From positions 3,720,001 to 3,784,000 of the forward strand of contig NC_065426.1 of NCBI RefSeq assembly GCF_024362695.1: 64,000 nucleotides of DNA, given 5' to 3'. This DNA comes from Pectinophora gossypiella (Eukaryota; Arthropoda; Insecta; Lepidoptera; Gelechiidae). Made by a program: the position numbers and the translations under genes. Below the pieces are notes generated by a model. It had not been told where the DNA came from and ran no database searches. It saw nothing but the letters and a program-made list of their open reading frames with translations. This document shows positions 31,293 to 41,469 of the stretch, one piece after another. Numbering within the stretch: the stretch's first letter is position 1; each line of letters starts with the position of its first letter.

Positions 31293-31850
31293 ATTGGGTC
31301 GTGAACTACTTTCAAGATAAACTATGAAATTCTGATTATTAAATAAAAACAGTCTGAGGAGCTCGGTGGCGCAGCGGTAAACGCGCTCGGTCTGCGATTG
31401 TTGAAGTTAAGCAACTTTCGCAAAGGCCGGTCATAGGATGGGTGACCACAAAAAAAAAGTTTTCATCTCGAGCTCCTCCGTGCTTCAGATGGCATGTAAA
31501 GCCGTTGGTCCCGGCTGCATTAGCAGTCGTTAATAACCATCAATCCGCACTGGGCCCGCGTGATGGTTTAAGGCCCGATCTCCCTATCCATCCATAGGGA
31601 AGGCCCGTGCCCCAGCAGTGGGGACGTTAATGGGCTGATGATGATGAAATAAAATCAGATCTAAAAGTAACAAAAAATATTTTCCTTTTTATATTTAACT
31701 TATTTATGAATTTTAACCAAGAAATACGTAATAATACGTCCGACATTTTATCACGTTTTCTATGACGTCTGAGTGTGCTTCATACGAATTCCATAGTAAT
31801 GTCGTGTTTTTACATTTAGTAACTGATTTGACTAGTTGGAAATAGCCTGG
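31293..31850 (+). mobile_element. MITE-B hosting SINE-1
   Basis: 5' part CAATTGGGTCGTGAACTACT...TTCTGATTATTAAATAAAAA (31293-31352) and 3' part ATCAGATCTAAAAGTAAC...GACTAGTTGGAAATAGCCTG (31651-31850), separated by a full SINE-1. Without the SINE the two halves join as in the 22.7-kb copy. Confidence 0.9.
31356..31646 (+). repeat. SINE-1, full length, with TSD
   Basis: GAGGAGCTCGGTGGCGCAGC to (GATGAT). It is flanked by AAATAAAAACAG (31341-31352) and AAATAAAATCAG (31647-31658), an imperfect 12-bp target-site duplication. One of the best-preserved copies here. Confidence 0.95.
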
Positions 31851-31917
31851 AATTATTCTTTTTGTATGCTTCTTAATCGAAGACGGCCGGTTCGAACTGG
31901 ACTTGCACCAATGAGTT

Positions 31918-32062
31918 AATGGCTCGACCATTATAGAAGACCATTATAGGCGATACGGCTCACCACCTATCATGTTGGTCTAACAGAAAGCTCGGTAGTT
32001 AGTTCATCAAGCGATGGATGTACCTCTGACTATTTCAATTGGTATATACAGACGCTAGCTTA
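31918..32062 (+). repeat. SINE-5 family copy
   Basis: ATGGCTCGACCATTATAGAA (with a short local duplication), GATACGGCTCACCACCTATC, AACAGAAAGCTCGGTAG, TTCATCAAGCGATGGATGTA and CAATTGGTATATACAGACGC. Confidence 0.65.
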
Positions 32063-32111
32063 TGTTATATTAAATGTGACGCAAATATATATAACGAAAA
32101 CGTAAACACTA

Positions 32112-32180
32112 CTTCTATAGTGTGTGTTGTGAAGTGGATTACCAGCCTCATCAACCCTTGTGTCATGGTTATTATCAAAC
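32112..32180 (-). repeat. SINE-2 3' scrap
   Basis: CTTCTATAGTGTGTGTTGTG, AAGTGGATTACCAGCCTCAT and CAACCCTTGTGTCATGG only. Confidence 0.6.
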
Positions 32181-32281
32181 ACTGTCTTAATAACAAAAAG
32201 CTCAAAAAACAATCATACTACAAATTGCTTGTCACTAATTAAGAGATTAAACGAACTTACCTGTAAGTGAAGTTCTATCTC

Positions 32282-32393
32282 AATTATACGAAGCTCCTTG
32301 TTCGAGACGGTTAACAATGTAGTTTTTGTCTTAGAGCATAAGATGTAGACTACACTGTTAACCGTCTCGAACAAGGAGCGAGTATAATTTAAG
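32282..32393. repeat. hairpin, about 42-bp arms
   Basis: 32282-32323 and 32352-32393 are inverted repeats; the inner 27 bp (around CTCCTTGTTCGAGACGGTTA) match exactly except for one base, and the outer part has a few mismatches. Loop about 28 bp. LINE-tail sequence (AATTTAAGAGCCACGG) follows directly. Possibly a small MITE or a hairpin-forming scar. Confidence 0.8.
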
Positions 32394-32814
32394 AGCCACG
32401 GTCTTTTCGGAGTAGCTCCATGCTACTTTTTTATGGAAAAATAGGGCAGTGGAGAAATTGCTACAAAACAATAAATAATGAAATACAATGATCAACATTC
32501 AAGATCTCGTTTGAAATTTACGAGATATCGTAAAAACATCGTAACTCACAAATATAAGCGGTAATCAAAATGCTTTGTTAGATAATAACAGCTTTATCAA
32601 TTTGCAGCAGCTCTTGTATTTTATTTGACGATAAATTTTACTTTAGGAATGCTGTTCAAAGGTACGTAACAGCTCTCTTAGTAATAAGCTCTCGATATTT
32701 ATATAATTGTTAGCGCATATAATACCCTATATTATTTTATTGTACGAGTATCCTTGATAATAACGATCGGCTGAGGAATCTAACGTGTTAACAAATAACA
32801 TTATATAAGGGTGC
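32394..32814. other. LINE-tail scrap then unassigned AT-rich DNA
   Basis: 32390-32450 reads AATTTAAGAGCCACGGTCTT / TCCATGCTACTTTTTTATGG / GGGCAGTGG, the reverse tail family also found at 54.3 and 59.0 kb. The rest has no assignment. Confidence 0.45.
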
Positions 32815-32980
32815 TGTTTCCAGTACATTCATGAGTAATATCATGTACCCACTTTAGAACCCTGTCACACTATCATATTTGACATTTAATGAGACTTACG
32901 GTTTAATTTGTCGAAAAAGTTAATGTGACATAATATCAAAGTGGATACATAGTACTCGTGACCGTACATACCATCAAATT
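32815..32980 (-). mobile_element. MITE-C
   Basis: CCAGTACATTCATGAGTAAT start, CCCACTTTAGAACCCTGTCA, TTTGACATTTAATGAGAC, AAAGTTAATGTGACATAATA and end GTACTCGTGACCGTACATA. Confidence 0.8.
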
Positions 32981-33000
32981 TTATTTTAAGCGCACGAGAG

Positions 33001-33085
33001 ATTTTTGTGATACATCTCCACCGGGATTCGAGGCCGGGACCTCCGGATCGTGAGCCCAATGCGCAACCACTGGAGCACGGAGGCT
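33001..33085 (-). repeat. SINE-2 head fragment
   Basis: ATTTTTGTGATACATCTCCA, GGGATTCGAGGCCGGGACCT, CCGGATCGTGAGCCCAATGC and CCACTGGAGCACGGAGGC: the tRNA-like head without the core or 3' part. Confidence 0.8.
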
Positions 33086-33663
33086 TAAAGTCTAAAGACC
33101 TCCAGTCGTTGAAATGTACAATATACCCAGCCATTCCTATTGCTATCCAATCTAGGGTTGTCATATTTATCTAGACACAGGGCTAACCGGGATTCAATCC
33201 TGTAAGCCATCATGTTACACAGACTGCGGACAGAGTTTGATGTGACGTCATTGCGTGGTGGTCACGCCAACGGCAGTGCGTAAACAACGGTGACTTCAAC
33301 ACTCATGCAGCAAGCTGTCTTCAGAAAGCTTATTCCTTTGCCCACGTTAGTGCTTACCTCCCGGAGTGACTTAAACAAAAAACGAATAAAAAATTTACTT
33401 CTGCGACGTAAAACTATCTTTCACGATCATGTTAAACCTTTATTTGTTTTTCATTCCGCCTTTTTCATTTCTTCTTTTTTCGTTTTCCGTCTCATAAACG
33501 TCGATTATTGAGTTACCGAGAACTTAGCGTACGTCATTATGGTCTGTCCATACTCCTGAAGTGATTTCTCCAAGTAGGATGAATGATTGAATTACCGCCA
33601 TCTGAAATTTCCATGTGTTTTTTTTTTGTAGGAATTATTACATACATAAGCTAATTATATTCA

Positions 33664-33950
33664 TAAGCTCAGCACTACGTTAAGTTGGTTTGGACACGTG
33701 GAACGGATGAAGGATAATAGGATTACGAAAACGGTATATATATAAATTGAAGGTTCATGGTAGGGCTGGCAGAGGAAGACCTAGAAGGACGTATATTTAC
33801 CAATCTAAAAAAAAATACGATCTTCTCCGAACCGGCGTGCGTGTATGAAACGATTGATGAATGTAGAGGTAGCAAGAGAAGTGTGTTAGGATCGAAGCAA
33901 ATGGAATTCCATAGTCGTTGCTTACCCCGGTGGGAAATAGGCGTGAGTTT
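33664..33950 (+). pseudogene. LINE ORF2 C-terminal remnant
   Basis: Reads LSTTLSWFGHVERMKDNRIT, KTVY, then (after a shift) KVHGRAGRGRPRRTYIYQ, then the RACMKRLMNV(E)V-type segment and DRSKWNSIV...CLPRWEIGVS-frame material. W-FGHVERM...GRGRPRRT is typical of the C-terminus of lepidopteran non-LTR reverse transcriptases. Several frameshifts; no RT or endonuclease domain. (TATG)n follows. Confidence 0.8.
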
Positions 33951-34387
33951 ATGTATGTATGTATGCTCACCAGAATATTCCCAAATGTTAGAAGCACACC
34001 CATTGTAAGATGAACTGAGTACCCCACGCTTCACCGATTTTTCTGTTAGACCAACGTCAACAAAAAAAAACATATTGACGGAAATACTATAGTAATTTGC
34101 TCCAAAATCAATTCTGGGTAATTTTGTGGAAACTATACTGAACTTCAGATGTGGCAAATGATCTCAACTCCGCACATAAATTCTGGCCACCATTCATCAA
34201 TTAGGCAGGGGCTAAGCGCGCATTATATTGGCAGCAAGGAGTTAGGATTTAATTAGAGTGGATTCGGCAAAATAACATTATTATACATCATTGTGATGCG
34301 GTATATAAGGTTCAAATAAGGTACTAAGTACATAACACACCAAGGCATAAAAACACTTAATATAATAATATTGGAAGAAAACTTTTC

Positions 34388-34850
34388 ATGACAAAACATT
34401 TTCATGTAAAATGTTGCCAAGACGAGGTCATTTCGAACGCAATGTCAAAAAGCTATCTGATCTCATGTAGAGCCAAGCTTCTAATTCTACACGCCCTAAC
34501 TATACAAACCCTAAGTTCACTAACTCTACATTTTAGGCAAAATGTGGGGCATGGCCATTTTGCCACCATCACATGTGCAAAAGGTGGATAAAACTATTTC
34601 GCTTCTGTCACCTGAGCGTAAAGCAACAAATTTATTAACTGTTCACTGCCATTATGTTGTATAGTTCTAGTAGCAACGAAATCCATATCGCCCCATATTT
34701 TACCTAAAGTGTAGAGTTTGTAAACTTAGTGTTTGTATAGTTAGGGCGTGTAGAGTTAGAAGCTTGGCTCTACATGAGATCTGATATCTTTTTGACATTG
34801 CGATCGATATAATTTCACCTTGTCACCATTTTACATGAAAATATTTTGTT
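34388..34850. mobile_element. FB3 foldback element
   Basis: Arms about 34390-34545 and 34693-34848 (ATTTTCATGTAAAATG, GCAATGTCAAAAAG, TCATGTAGAGCCAAGCTTCT and TACACGCCCTAACTATACAA, all mirrored). Loop about 147 bp. Arms about 85-90 percent alike by eye. No ORF of note; target duplication not evident. Confidence 0.85.
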
Positions 34851-34919
34851 GGGTTTTTTATATCTTTTGCCCGTTTAATAAAGTACATCTATCTAATCTT
34901 ACAAAGAAGAAGAAAATGA

Positions 34920-35040
34920 GCTTATACGGAACAAATTAAACAGAAGCCGAACGTCATGTCAAAGAATAGGCCTTCGATAATCAAGAGTGGAGAATTATAC
35001 ACCGACAAGAGCGTGGCTCTTAAATTATTGATGATCTTAT
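34920..35040 (+). pseudogene. LINE C-terminal and 3' tail remnant
   Basis: GAACGTCATGTCAAAGAATA / GGCCTTCGATAATCAAGAGT / GGAGAATTATACACCGACAA / GAGCGTGGCTCTTAAATTAT. It parallels the longer copy at 58.5 kb (ELAFDRQEWRMLQRQ-type reading), with decay. Confidence 0.55.
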
Positions 35041-35104
35041 CAAACATAAATAAAAAGCAAAACGACACACAAACACATAGAATACAGAAACGCAACACAA
35101 AGCC

Positions 35105-35200
35105 TAACGGAAAGCTCGTTGAGGTCTGGGTACTTAGGTCCTTTTGCAATGTATGTACCTACCCCAATTGGAACATAGTTGAGAGCTTATGTTATCTTAT
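35105..35200 (+). repeat. SINE-5 3' part
   Basis: GGAAAGCTCGTTGAGGTCTG, GGTACTTAGGTCCTTTTGCA, ATGTATGTACCTACCCCAAT and TGGAACATAGTTGAGAGCTT: the diverged 3' portion of the family. Confidence 0.55.
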
Positions 35201-35379
35201 GTTAACAGAGCTATATTTATAAAGTATTCAATTTGTCCAGTGCTTGCCACAAGCATATCTCTTCAACACCTTTAACTTTCAATATCCCGTATCCAGTATT
35301 TATGTCCCCTAATTCTCATACTATCTTCCTCTATAATATGGCATTATTCGATGTTCTTTAAAAGCCATCTACCAAACGC

Positions 35380-35565
35380 ACGTGTCCTCAGCCCTCGAAG
35401 CCCCCTCTAACTTTCTAACGCGGGTGTAGTGACGTCATAAATCGTGGCTTTATCGCTTTCCGCGCCACTTGACGCCGCTCGCGACCGTTCAGCGGACAAT
35501 TGGTAGACCTGCTACGGTTTGGTTATAGCCGCTGTGGTAGCGATTAGGAGGTAAGCGGCTGAACT
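35380..35565 (+). other. GC-richer unique segment with a donor-like site
   Basis: A CpG-containing stretch (TTTCCGCGCCACTTGACGCC, GCTCGCGACCGTTCAGCGGA) ending GATTAGGAGGTAAGCGGC, where AG|GTAAG resembles a 5' splice site. It could be a non-coding first exon or promoter, but no TATA or partner exon was found. Confidence 0.25.
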
Positions 35566-35645
35566 AATGGCAGTTTTACTTATATACCGTTACTGGGTTC
35601 GAGTGAATGTTTTACAATATTTCTAGATATAATAATAATATCTAA

Positions 35646-35815
35646 GTTTCGAAGGACACATTAAGCCGTTGGTCCCAGATATTGGCCTTAAAACATCTTC
35701 TACAACCCGCAGTGGTACGGCGCGTGAGCAGCGCCATGGATTATGCTTCATACCCTCTCTGGTTGACTGAAGACAGACTTGTGCTCAGCAGTGGGACGTA
35801 CGTATGTTATGTATA
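35646..35815 (+). repeat. SINE-3, 5'-truncated, diverged
   Basis: GTTTCGAAGGACACATTAAG, CCGTTGGTCCCAGATATTGG, ACAACCCGCAGTGGTACGGC and CTCAGCAGTGGGACGTACGT. Confidence 0.75.
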
Positions 35816-35825
35816 GATAAAAAAG

Positions 35826-36125
35826 CCGTGGTACCCCAGTTAGTAGAACGATTGCATTTCACTTTAAGGTCGCAGGTTCGAATCCAGCACAGACCTAAAC
35901 CAATTTGTTTTCAAATTCATGTTTGGGTCGTAAATGATTATCAAGTGCCCAGTGATGAAGGAAAAACATCGTGAGGAAACCCACATTCCCGAGAAATACA
36001 TTTTCGGAGGTATGTGACCTAACCTAGTATTAGGCCGGGTTTCCCTTCGCGGGCGGAAGGTCAGATAGGCAGTCGCTTCTGTAAAAAACCGGACCTGTCA
36101 AATTTTCAAGTGCAAAATGGGAAAA
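35826..36125 (+). repeat. SINE-4, near full length
   Basis: Head GCCGTGGTACCCCAGTTAGT, GGTCGCAGGTTCGAATCCAG (B box), TCATGTTTGGGTCGTAAATG, CATCGTGAGGAAACCCACAT, CGGAGGTATGTGACCTAACC and 3' CCGGACCTGTCAAATTTTCA. The longest SINE-4 copy here. Confidence 0.85.
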
Positions 36126-37214
36126 TGAGATGAGCTAGGGAGACTATGATGTATTATAGTCATAGTCATAGTCATTTATTGATAATAATAATTACACGTC
36201 ACAGATATTACAAAATTCAATATATAGATGTACGTATGTTAAAATTTAAGATACATTGAAAATAAACGTTTTTCTTTCGATTACAGATCGCATAAAGCGA
36301 TAAGACCGCCATTTGCCATGTACTTAGTTAACAGTCTTTTTGTAATTATTTCTTTTTATTTTGGTGCAATAAAGGGTATTTGTATTGTATTGTATTGTAT
36401 ACGTTAGTTAGCGACGTCAAGGACGATATAAACAGTAGATGTGGTTTTGTATGGCGCAACCCTTGCACCTTCTCGCTAATCGCCGACAGTAAAACGGTCA
36501 CTTTCAGTCGACAATTGTTGCGAGCCCACAACGTTAGTACCATTTTATTATACCACCACTATAGTGCTGGTAACCCTATTTGTTTAATGGTGTATGTGTT
36601 TTGCAGTAGCAGGTAAAGCAGGAGGATTCCATTCGCTTTACAGTGAAACGATATTGGTAATGCAAATCTGCTGGGCTAACATGCGCAAAGTGATAAAATA
36701 ATCAATGGTGTAATCGTCCCAACAACTGAATCATAGTGGGCCCAGTTACCCACTATCAAATTAGAAAAGGGCAAACTTGTCCCTGGGCCCAGTTTAAGAC
36801 TGGGACGAGATGTCCCATAAGCCAAATTATCGATCGATTCTGTTGCGAACTCCTCGCAGGTTTTATAATCTTTTTATAATGTTTTTTATATTCTTCTTTT
36901 TAAAGTTTTTTATCTTGGTTTTGTTCATTCTTACGTCTTGTGCTTTTTTGATGAACTTTGGTGAAAATACATTAAAAATCTCTAACAAAGCTAAGTAATA
37001 AGTCCACAACATGTTCATCACCTACCATCGTAGCTCATAGATTCAATAAATTTTGTTGAAATCAATAAGTTTGTATTTTCTCTAAGTTGACCTAACCTAA
37101 AAAAAATTGACAGAACGATATGACTTATTTAGGTTCACATATTAGCACCAATCAATAAAAATATCGTCAGAATCGATAAAATACACAAACATACCTTCCC
37201 CCCCCCCCCCTTTA
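36126..37214. other. unassigned DNA with short tandem tracts
   Basis: (CATAGT)n-like run at about 36157-36174, a CAATAAAGGGTATTTGTATT / GTATTGTATTG retroposon tail at about 36366-36400, and a homopolymer of 13 C at 37198-37210. ORFs at 36380-36616 have no recognisable domain. Confidence 0.4.
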
Positions 37215-37415
37215 CTCAACCCTGTTTCCCACCGGGGTAAGCAGAGACTATAGAATTCCATTTGCTTCGATCCTGACACACTTGCTACCTCCACATTCAT
37301 CAATCGCTTCATACACGCACGCCGGTTCAGAGTATATCGTACTAAACCTTTTCTAAGGACATCTCCAATTTGGTCAATGTAAGTGTTTCTAGGTCTTAAT
37401 CGATAAAATGACCGT
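37215..37415 (-). pseudogene. LINE ORF2 C-terminal remnant
   Basis: On the minus strand, in one open frame: RPRNTYIDQIGDVLRKGLVR, YTLNRRACMKRLMNVEVAS, then after a gap SGSKQMEFYSLCLPRWETGL. It matches the copies at 16.4 and 33.7 kb, and this frame is the most intact of the three. Only the C-terminal tail is present. Confidence 0.8.
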
Positions 37416-37761
37416 GACAAAATTTTATCACGTTGCGCTCTACTGGTATACAACAGCAGTAAAATTTGATAAAGGTAAAGGCGTTACCGGGCGCGGATCG
37501 TGCCGGGATATAAGATAATGATGCGGATTTCATCGACTCCACTCCTCTACTCTGAGAGGCTTATAAGCTTTAGGTCTATCAAGAGCTGTGTACCCATTGC
37601 ACTCGAGCTGAGCTGCTTCATGCGTGCGATGTAAGAGGGGGAAGGGAAAGGGTGTTCTGACTCAGGCTAACGAAGTCGATCAAACAAATCAATCAAATTT
37701 TTTATATTTCAGTTACATCAATCATTATTGTATCCGCAGAAAAGGAAAGCCATGGGTCTCT

Positions 37762-38063
37762 CCTTCTATCGTGTGGGTTGTGAGGTGGAGTACCAATCTC
37801 ATCAACCCTGGTGTCAGGGTAACTATTGAGCCGCCAAAGGCCCCTGACATGGCTCACGTACTTACTTACATCAGTAAGTACTAACCGGGACCAACGGCTT
37901 AACGTGCCTTCCGAAGCACGGATCATCTTACTTTCGGTCAGCCAGTAATATCCTAACCAAACTAGGGACCACAAAGTAATTTTTGTGATGTATCCCCACC
38001 GGGAATCGAACCCGGTAACCCCGGATCGTGAGCCCAACGCTCAACCACTGGACCACAGAGGTC
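37762..38063 (-). repeat. SINE-2, near full length
   Basis: CTCCTTCTATCGTGTGGGTT, CAACCCTGGTGTCAGGGTAA, GGGACCAACGGCTTAACGTG, CTTCCGAAGCACGGATCATC, B box GGGAATCGAACCCGGTAACC and head CAACCACTGGACCACAGAGG. A few bases are missing around the TCAGGTGATCAGC block. Confidence 0.92.
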
Positions 38064-38176
38064 GTTCACACACACAAAGGAACGGGTAATAGACAGGCAT
38101 AAACACGTCAATTTCAAGCAAAAAAAACTTAAGATAAATTAATAACTCATTGGTGCGAAACCGGTACCGGTTAAAA

Positions 38177-38227
38177 TTAAAAACAATAATAAATTAAAAA
38201 CAATAATAAATTAAAAACAATAATAAG
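38177..38227 (+). repeat. 17-bp tandem repeat x3
   Basis: ATTAAAAACAATAATAA three times in a row, the last copy ending in AAG. Confidence 0.9.
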
Positions 38228-38499
38228 TAAAATATATCTTCCAGCAAATATTTGCTCCTATTAGTACTGCGCGCGTTTCGTGCTCACTTGGCCTTCTAAC
38301 GTCGTTCTTCTACTCCGAGCATATGACGTAGGTAAGCAATAATATATGAGCTGGATATAAGTAAAGATATGGCAGAATCCTGTCTACATACCCGCGGGTG
38401 TTAATTAGTCACTTGTGTAATATACCGTAATGTTATTTCACCGGTGTGGCCACTAAACCACAGGTTTCCATGACTCACGTATCATCTACCTAGCATTAT

Positions 38500-38740
38500 C
38501 CCGTTTTTCACAGGGGCCGCATATCTAACCCGATAATTTGACAGGCCCGGTTTTTTACAGAAGCGACTGCCTGTCTGACCTTCCAACCAGTGAAGGGAAA
38601 ATCACCCCAATACAGGTTACGTCACATACCTCCGAAAATGCATTTCTAGGAAATATTGGTTTTCTCACAGTAATTTCCTTCGCCGCTGAGTACGTGATAA
38701 TCATTTATGATCCAAACAAGAATTAGGAAAACAAATTGCA
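38500..38740 (-). repeat. SINE-4, head-truncated
   Basis: TTGACAGGCCCGGTTTTTTA, AAGCGACTGCCTGTCTGACC, TCACATACCTCCGAAAATGC, ATTTATGATCCAAACAAG: reverse of the 35.83-kb copy minus its head. A scrap of the same 3' end lies at 15262-15305. Confidence 0.8.
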
Positions 38741-39286
38741 CATCAACAGCGTGAGTTTATATATGTATTTATGCAGTGGCGGCCCTAGCAAAATATTTAG
38801 TGAGACCAAATAGCGGCACTCCTCAGCCCCTAAAAATAAAAAAAAACGATTAGTTTACGGTCACCCGGTATGAACCTTGTATGGTACCCGGTTTGCGGCC
38901 AGAGTTAACCAGTCTTGGTAGATATTGGCGCGCGATTTTGAATTTGAATTAAAATGTCTCTACCGCTAACTTTGAAGCTCCATTTTCAAAACCTGTTTTA
39001 TCTAAGAGAAAATAAATTACGTAGGTACACGTAATCTTCACATTCAACTGAAGATAGCTTTTAATACATTTTATAACAAACAGACTAAATCACACACGTT
39101 TTTTTTTTCAGACTTTATAATTATAATCTCGATATCATATTTCATCTACAGTATGTGGAAAGAAAGTAACACTTTCTTAATTTCTTCAAGAGTTGCCGTT
39201 GTCGAGAAAAACAAAACACTTACAGACAAACAACCAACTTTTACAACACATAGGCACAAAAAAACTCCATCAAATCACTCTACAGT

Positions 39287-39616
39287 GGTATTTTTAGGGT
39301 TCCATAAGCAAAGGGTAAAAACGGGACCCTATTACTAAGACTTATCTGTCTGTCTGTCCGTCTGTTTGTCACCAGCTAGACGGTATCTCAAGAACTGCGA
39401 TAGCTAGTTAGGTACCTAAAATTTTCACAAATTATGTATTTCTGTTGCCGCTATAACAACAAATACTAAAGACAAGATAAAAAATATTAAAATCACGTTT
39501 GTTGTATGGAAGCCCACAGAACAAACGCGATTATTTTTCCCTTTTTACTTTATCTACAGTTTTTTTGGTACGAAACCATTCGTGGTGAGGCCGACTCGCA
39601 CTTGCCTGGTTTATTT
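39287..39616 (+). repeat. widespread insect repeat (AGGGTTCC...GGGACCC)
   Basis: TTTAGGGTTCCATAAGCAAA, GGGTAAAAACGGGACCCTAT, GTCTGTCCGTCTGTTTGTCA, GTATTTCTGTTGCCGCTATA and, at the far end, GGTACGAAACCATTCGTGGT / GAGGCCGACTCGCACTTGCC. This block is recalled as very common in moth genomes; its ends are roughly inverted (GGGTTCC / GGTACGAAACC). Confidence 0.7.
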
Positions 39617-39844
39617 GCTGTAAAAACTGCATGCATGCACTCTAGGAGGAATCTAGGACTTCTTTTAGCACCTAAATTAGGTTTCCCGAGCCACTGTCAC
39701 GTACTAAGTCTGAACCTAGTACCTAGTAGGTCTCGAGAGCTAGTCTGGAATTTGAAGTAGGAACAAAGTTTGTTTCATCGTCTGTGAACCTGTGAATATC
39801 TAACTATGACTATGAAGTATATTGCCGTTTATCTTACTGATTTG

Positions 39845-39864
39845 TTAGGTTAGGTTAGGTTAGG
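39845..39864 (+). repeat. (TTAGG)4 tract
   Basis: Four exact TTAGG units, the canonical insect telomeric repeat. Too short to indicate a telomere; it is an interstitial tract. Confidence 0.8.
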
Positions 39865-40027
39865 AAAATTGCATAATATTTTTTATTTCAATAGCAATAA
39901 GTATAGCTGATTATTGTGCACAATTTTAGAAGATGTGACACTTTGTGTGTTCAAACATATAGCGATGCATTAACGATGCAAACATATTAAACATATTATG
40001 TTTACACAGCACATACGCACACACCGA

Positions 40028-40063
<36 letters not shown>
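40028..40063 (+). repeat. (CA)n microsatellite
   Basis: About 18 uninterrupted AC/CA units. Confidence 0.95.
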
Positions 40064-40066
<3 letters not shown>

Positions 40067-40134
40067 CGTCGGTCCTACGCGCAGATCACGAAATGCATCG
40101 TAGGTGGTTGACGCGCGAATCCAACGCCTGCTGT

Positions 40135-40575
40135 TTATACAGGATGTTAGTGACATCGTAATGAATGCTGAGGGGGACATTTGAGATGGAAATTTCTGAC
40201 ACAAAATTCATGTTCTTTTAATAAATTTTATTAAATTATTTTAATTTCTTTACTTCTGCGATGGAAAATTTCACTTGATATTACGAGTAATTCAGATTAA
40301 TGAGCTAAATCATCCTGCTCAGTATTTGTTACAATATTACATACACTCCATAAAGTACGTACAGGTAGCCATTCGAGTACGTATAGGTGTTAGTGACATC
40401 GTAACGAATACTGAGGGATGATTCAGACCATGATTCTGAGTTGATATCAAGTGAAGTTTCCTGCCGCAAAATTCACGAAAATAGTACTGCTTTTTAATTA
40501 TTTTTAGTTGCATACTTTTGCGACAGAAATTACCACTTGATATCAACTCAGAACCAAGGGCACAACTATCCCTCA
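40135..40575. mobile_element. MITE-A composite (four arms)
   Basis: First palindrome TATACAGGATGTTAGTGACA...TTGTTACAATATTACATAC (40137-40345), linker with TACGTACAGGTAGCC, second palindrome GTGTTAGTGACATCGTAACG...CAACTATCCCTCAAATTTTT (40387-40575). Same layout as 59.7-60.2 kb, but older (many changes) and without a clean CACCCTGTATA right terminus. Confidence 0.8.
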
Positions 40576-40714
40576 AATTTTTATTTTTTATAATTTTTTA
40601 TTATTTTAATTTTAATTTGGTACTGACGAAGCCTGTGGTGGATTTACATTCTGTTTTTTTATTATTTATGAATAAATCAATCCATATATTTTTTATGTAA
40701 AAATTGACAATAAA

Positions 40715-40826
40715 AAGTGGAATTTGTTACTTTATTAGAAAGCAGAAAACATTTTTTGTCATCAGGTCTGTCCTTGTTTAGTAATAAAAATTTCATAATT
40801 TGTCTTTGACCTAGAACCCAATTATA
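40715..40826 (-). mobile_element. MITE-B, partial
   Basis: AAAACATTTTTTGTCATCAG, CTGTCCTTGTTTAGTAATAA and TGTCTTTGACCTAGAACCCA / ATTATA: the end of MITE-B in reverse orientation. Confidence 0.65.
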
Positions 40827-41224
40827 AGTTTCAGTCTGTCTTTCAGTTTGAGTAACCACGTTGGCTGCATATCCTCACTGGAAGAATAAAAGTTTGCTGT
40901 GAAAAACCCTGGTGTGTTGAGCTTGAATATTTACATTTCATCCAACGATTATGTTAATATCAGATGCAAGAGTTAGTTGCCACGCGTATTTGCATACGGG
41001 GTTTAGTTGACCAGCACTGGGATGAAATTATTATTTAAAAAATATAATATCGGTTGCTAGGTTTTTGTAAACAATTTTTTTTTTAAACTGGCGCTTTCTA
41101 GGTTCTATAAAATTCATCGAACTACATGTCACTAAAAGTCGGTGAGGCTACCGAATGGTGCCTGTCCCACTAACCTAAATATTTATATTGTATATTTTTT
41201 ACCTACCTAGTATTTTATTATTTA

Positions 41225-41315
41225 CTAAGATAGTTTTAAGGGCATTGTTACTAACACTCTATGGACTTAAGTTGTCTGAAAATAAACAATTTTTATTTTT
41301 ATTTTATTTAAAGCC
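41225..41315 (+). repeat. LINE 3' tail
   Basis: ACTAACACTCTATGGACTTA / GTTGTCTGAAAATAAACAAT / TTTTATTTTTATTTTATTTA: the usual end of a moth LINE (CTATGGAC...TGTCTGAAATAAA). A second one, CTCTATGGATCATGTCCGAA / ATAAACC, lies at about 53600. Confidence 0.5.
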
Positions 41316-41469
41316 ACTGTATGCGTCCAATTTCTGCGCACTACACATCCTTGCGACGACGTCGAAGTAACATTTACGACACCCGGCTTCTGCTCATCAA
41401 AAGTTCTATCCACTCTGCTAACGATTACGGAGGGGTTAAAAAGGTCACAGCAAAGCAATCCTTCAGCAA

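Noticed and set aside
33723..34157. 144-codon minus-strand ORF as a gene
   Set aside because: It is antisense to a recognisable LINE C-terminal remnant (VERMKDNRIT, GRAGRGRPRRT on the + strand) and to SINE-5 sequence; no domain on the minus strand.
39287..39616. Host gene fragment in the 84-codon ORF at 39506
   Set aside because: The segment corresponds to the far end of a widespread insect repeat (GACTCGCACTTGCC).
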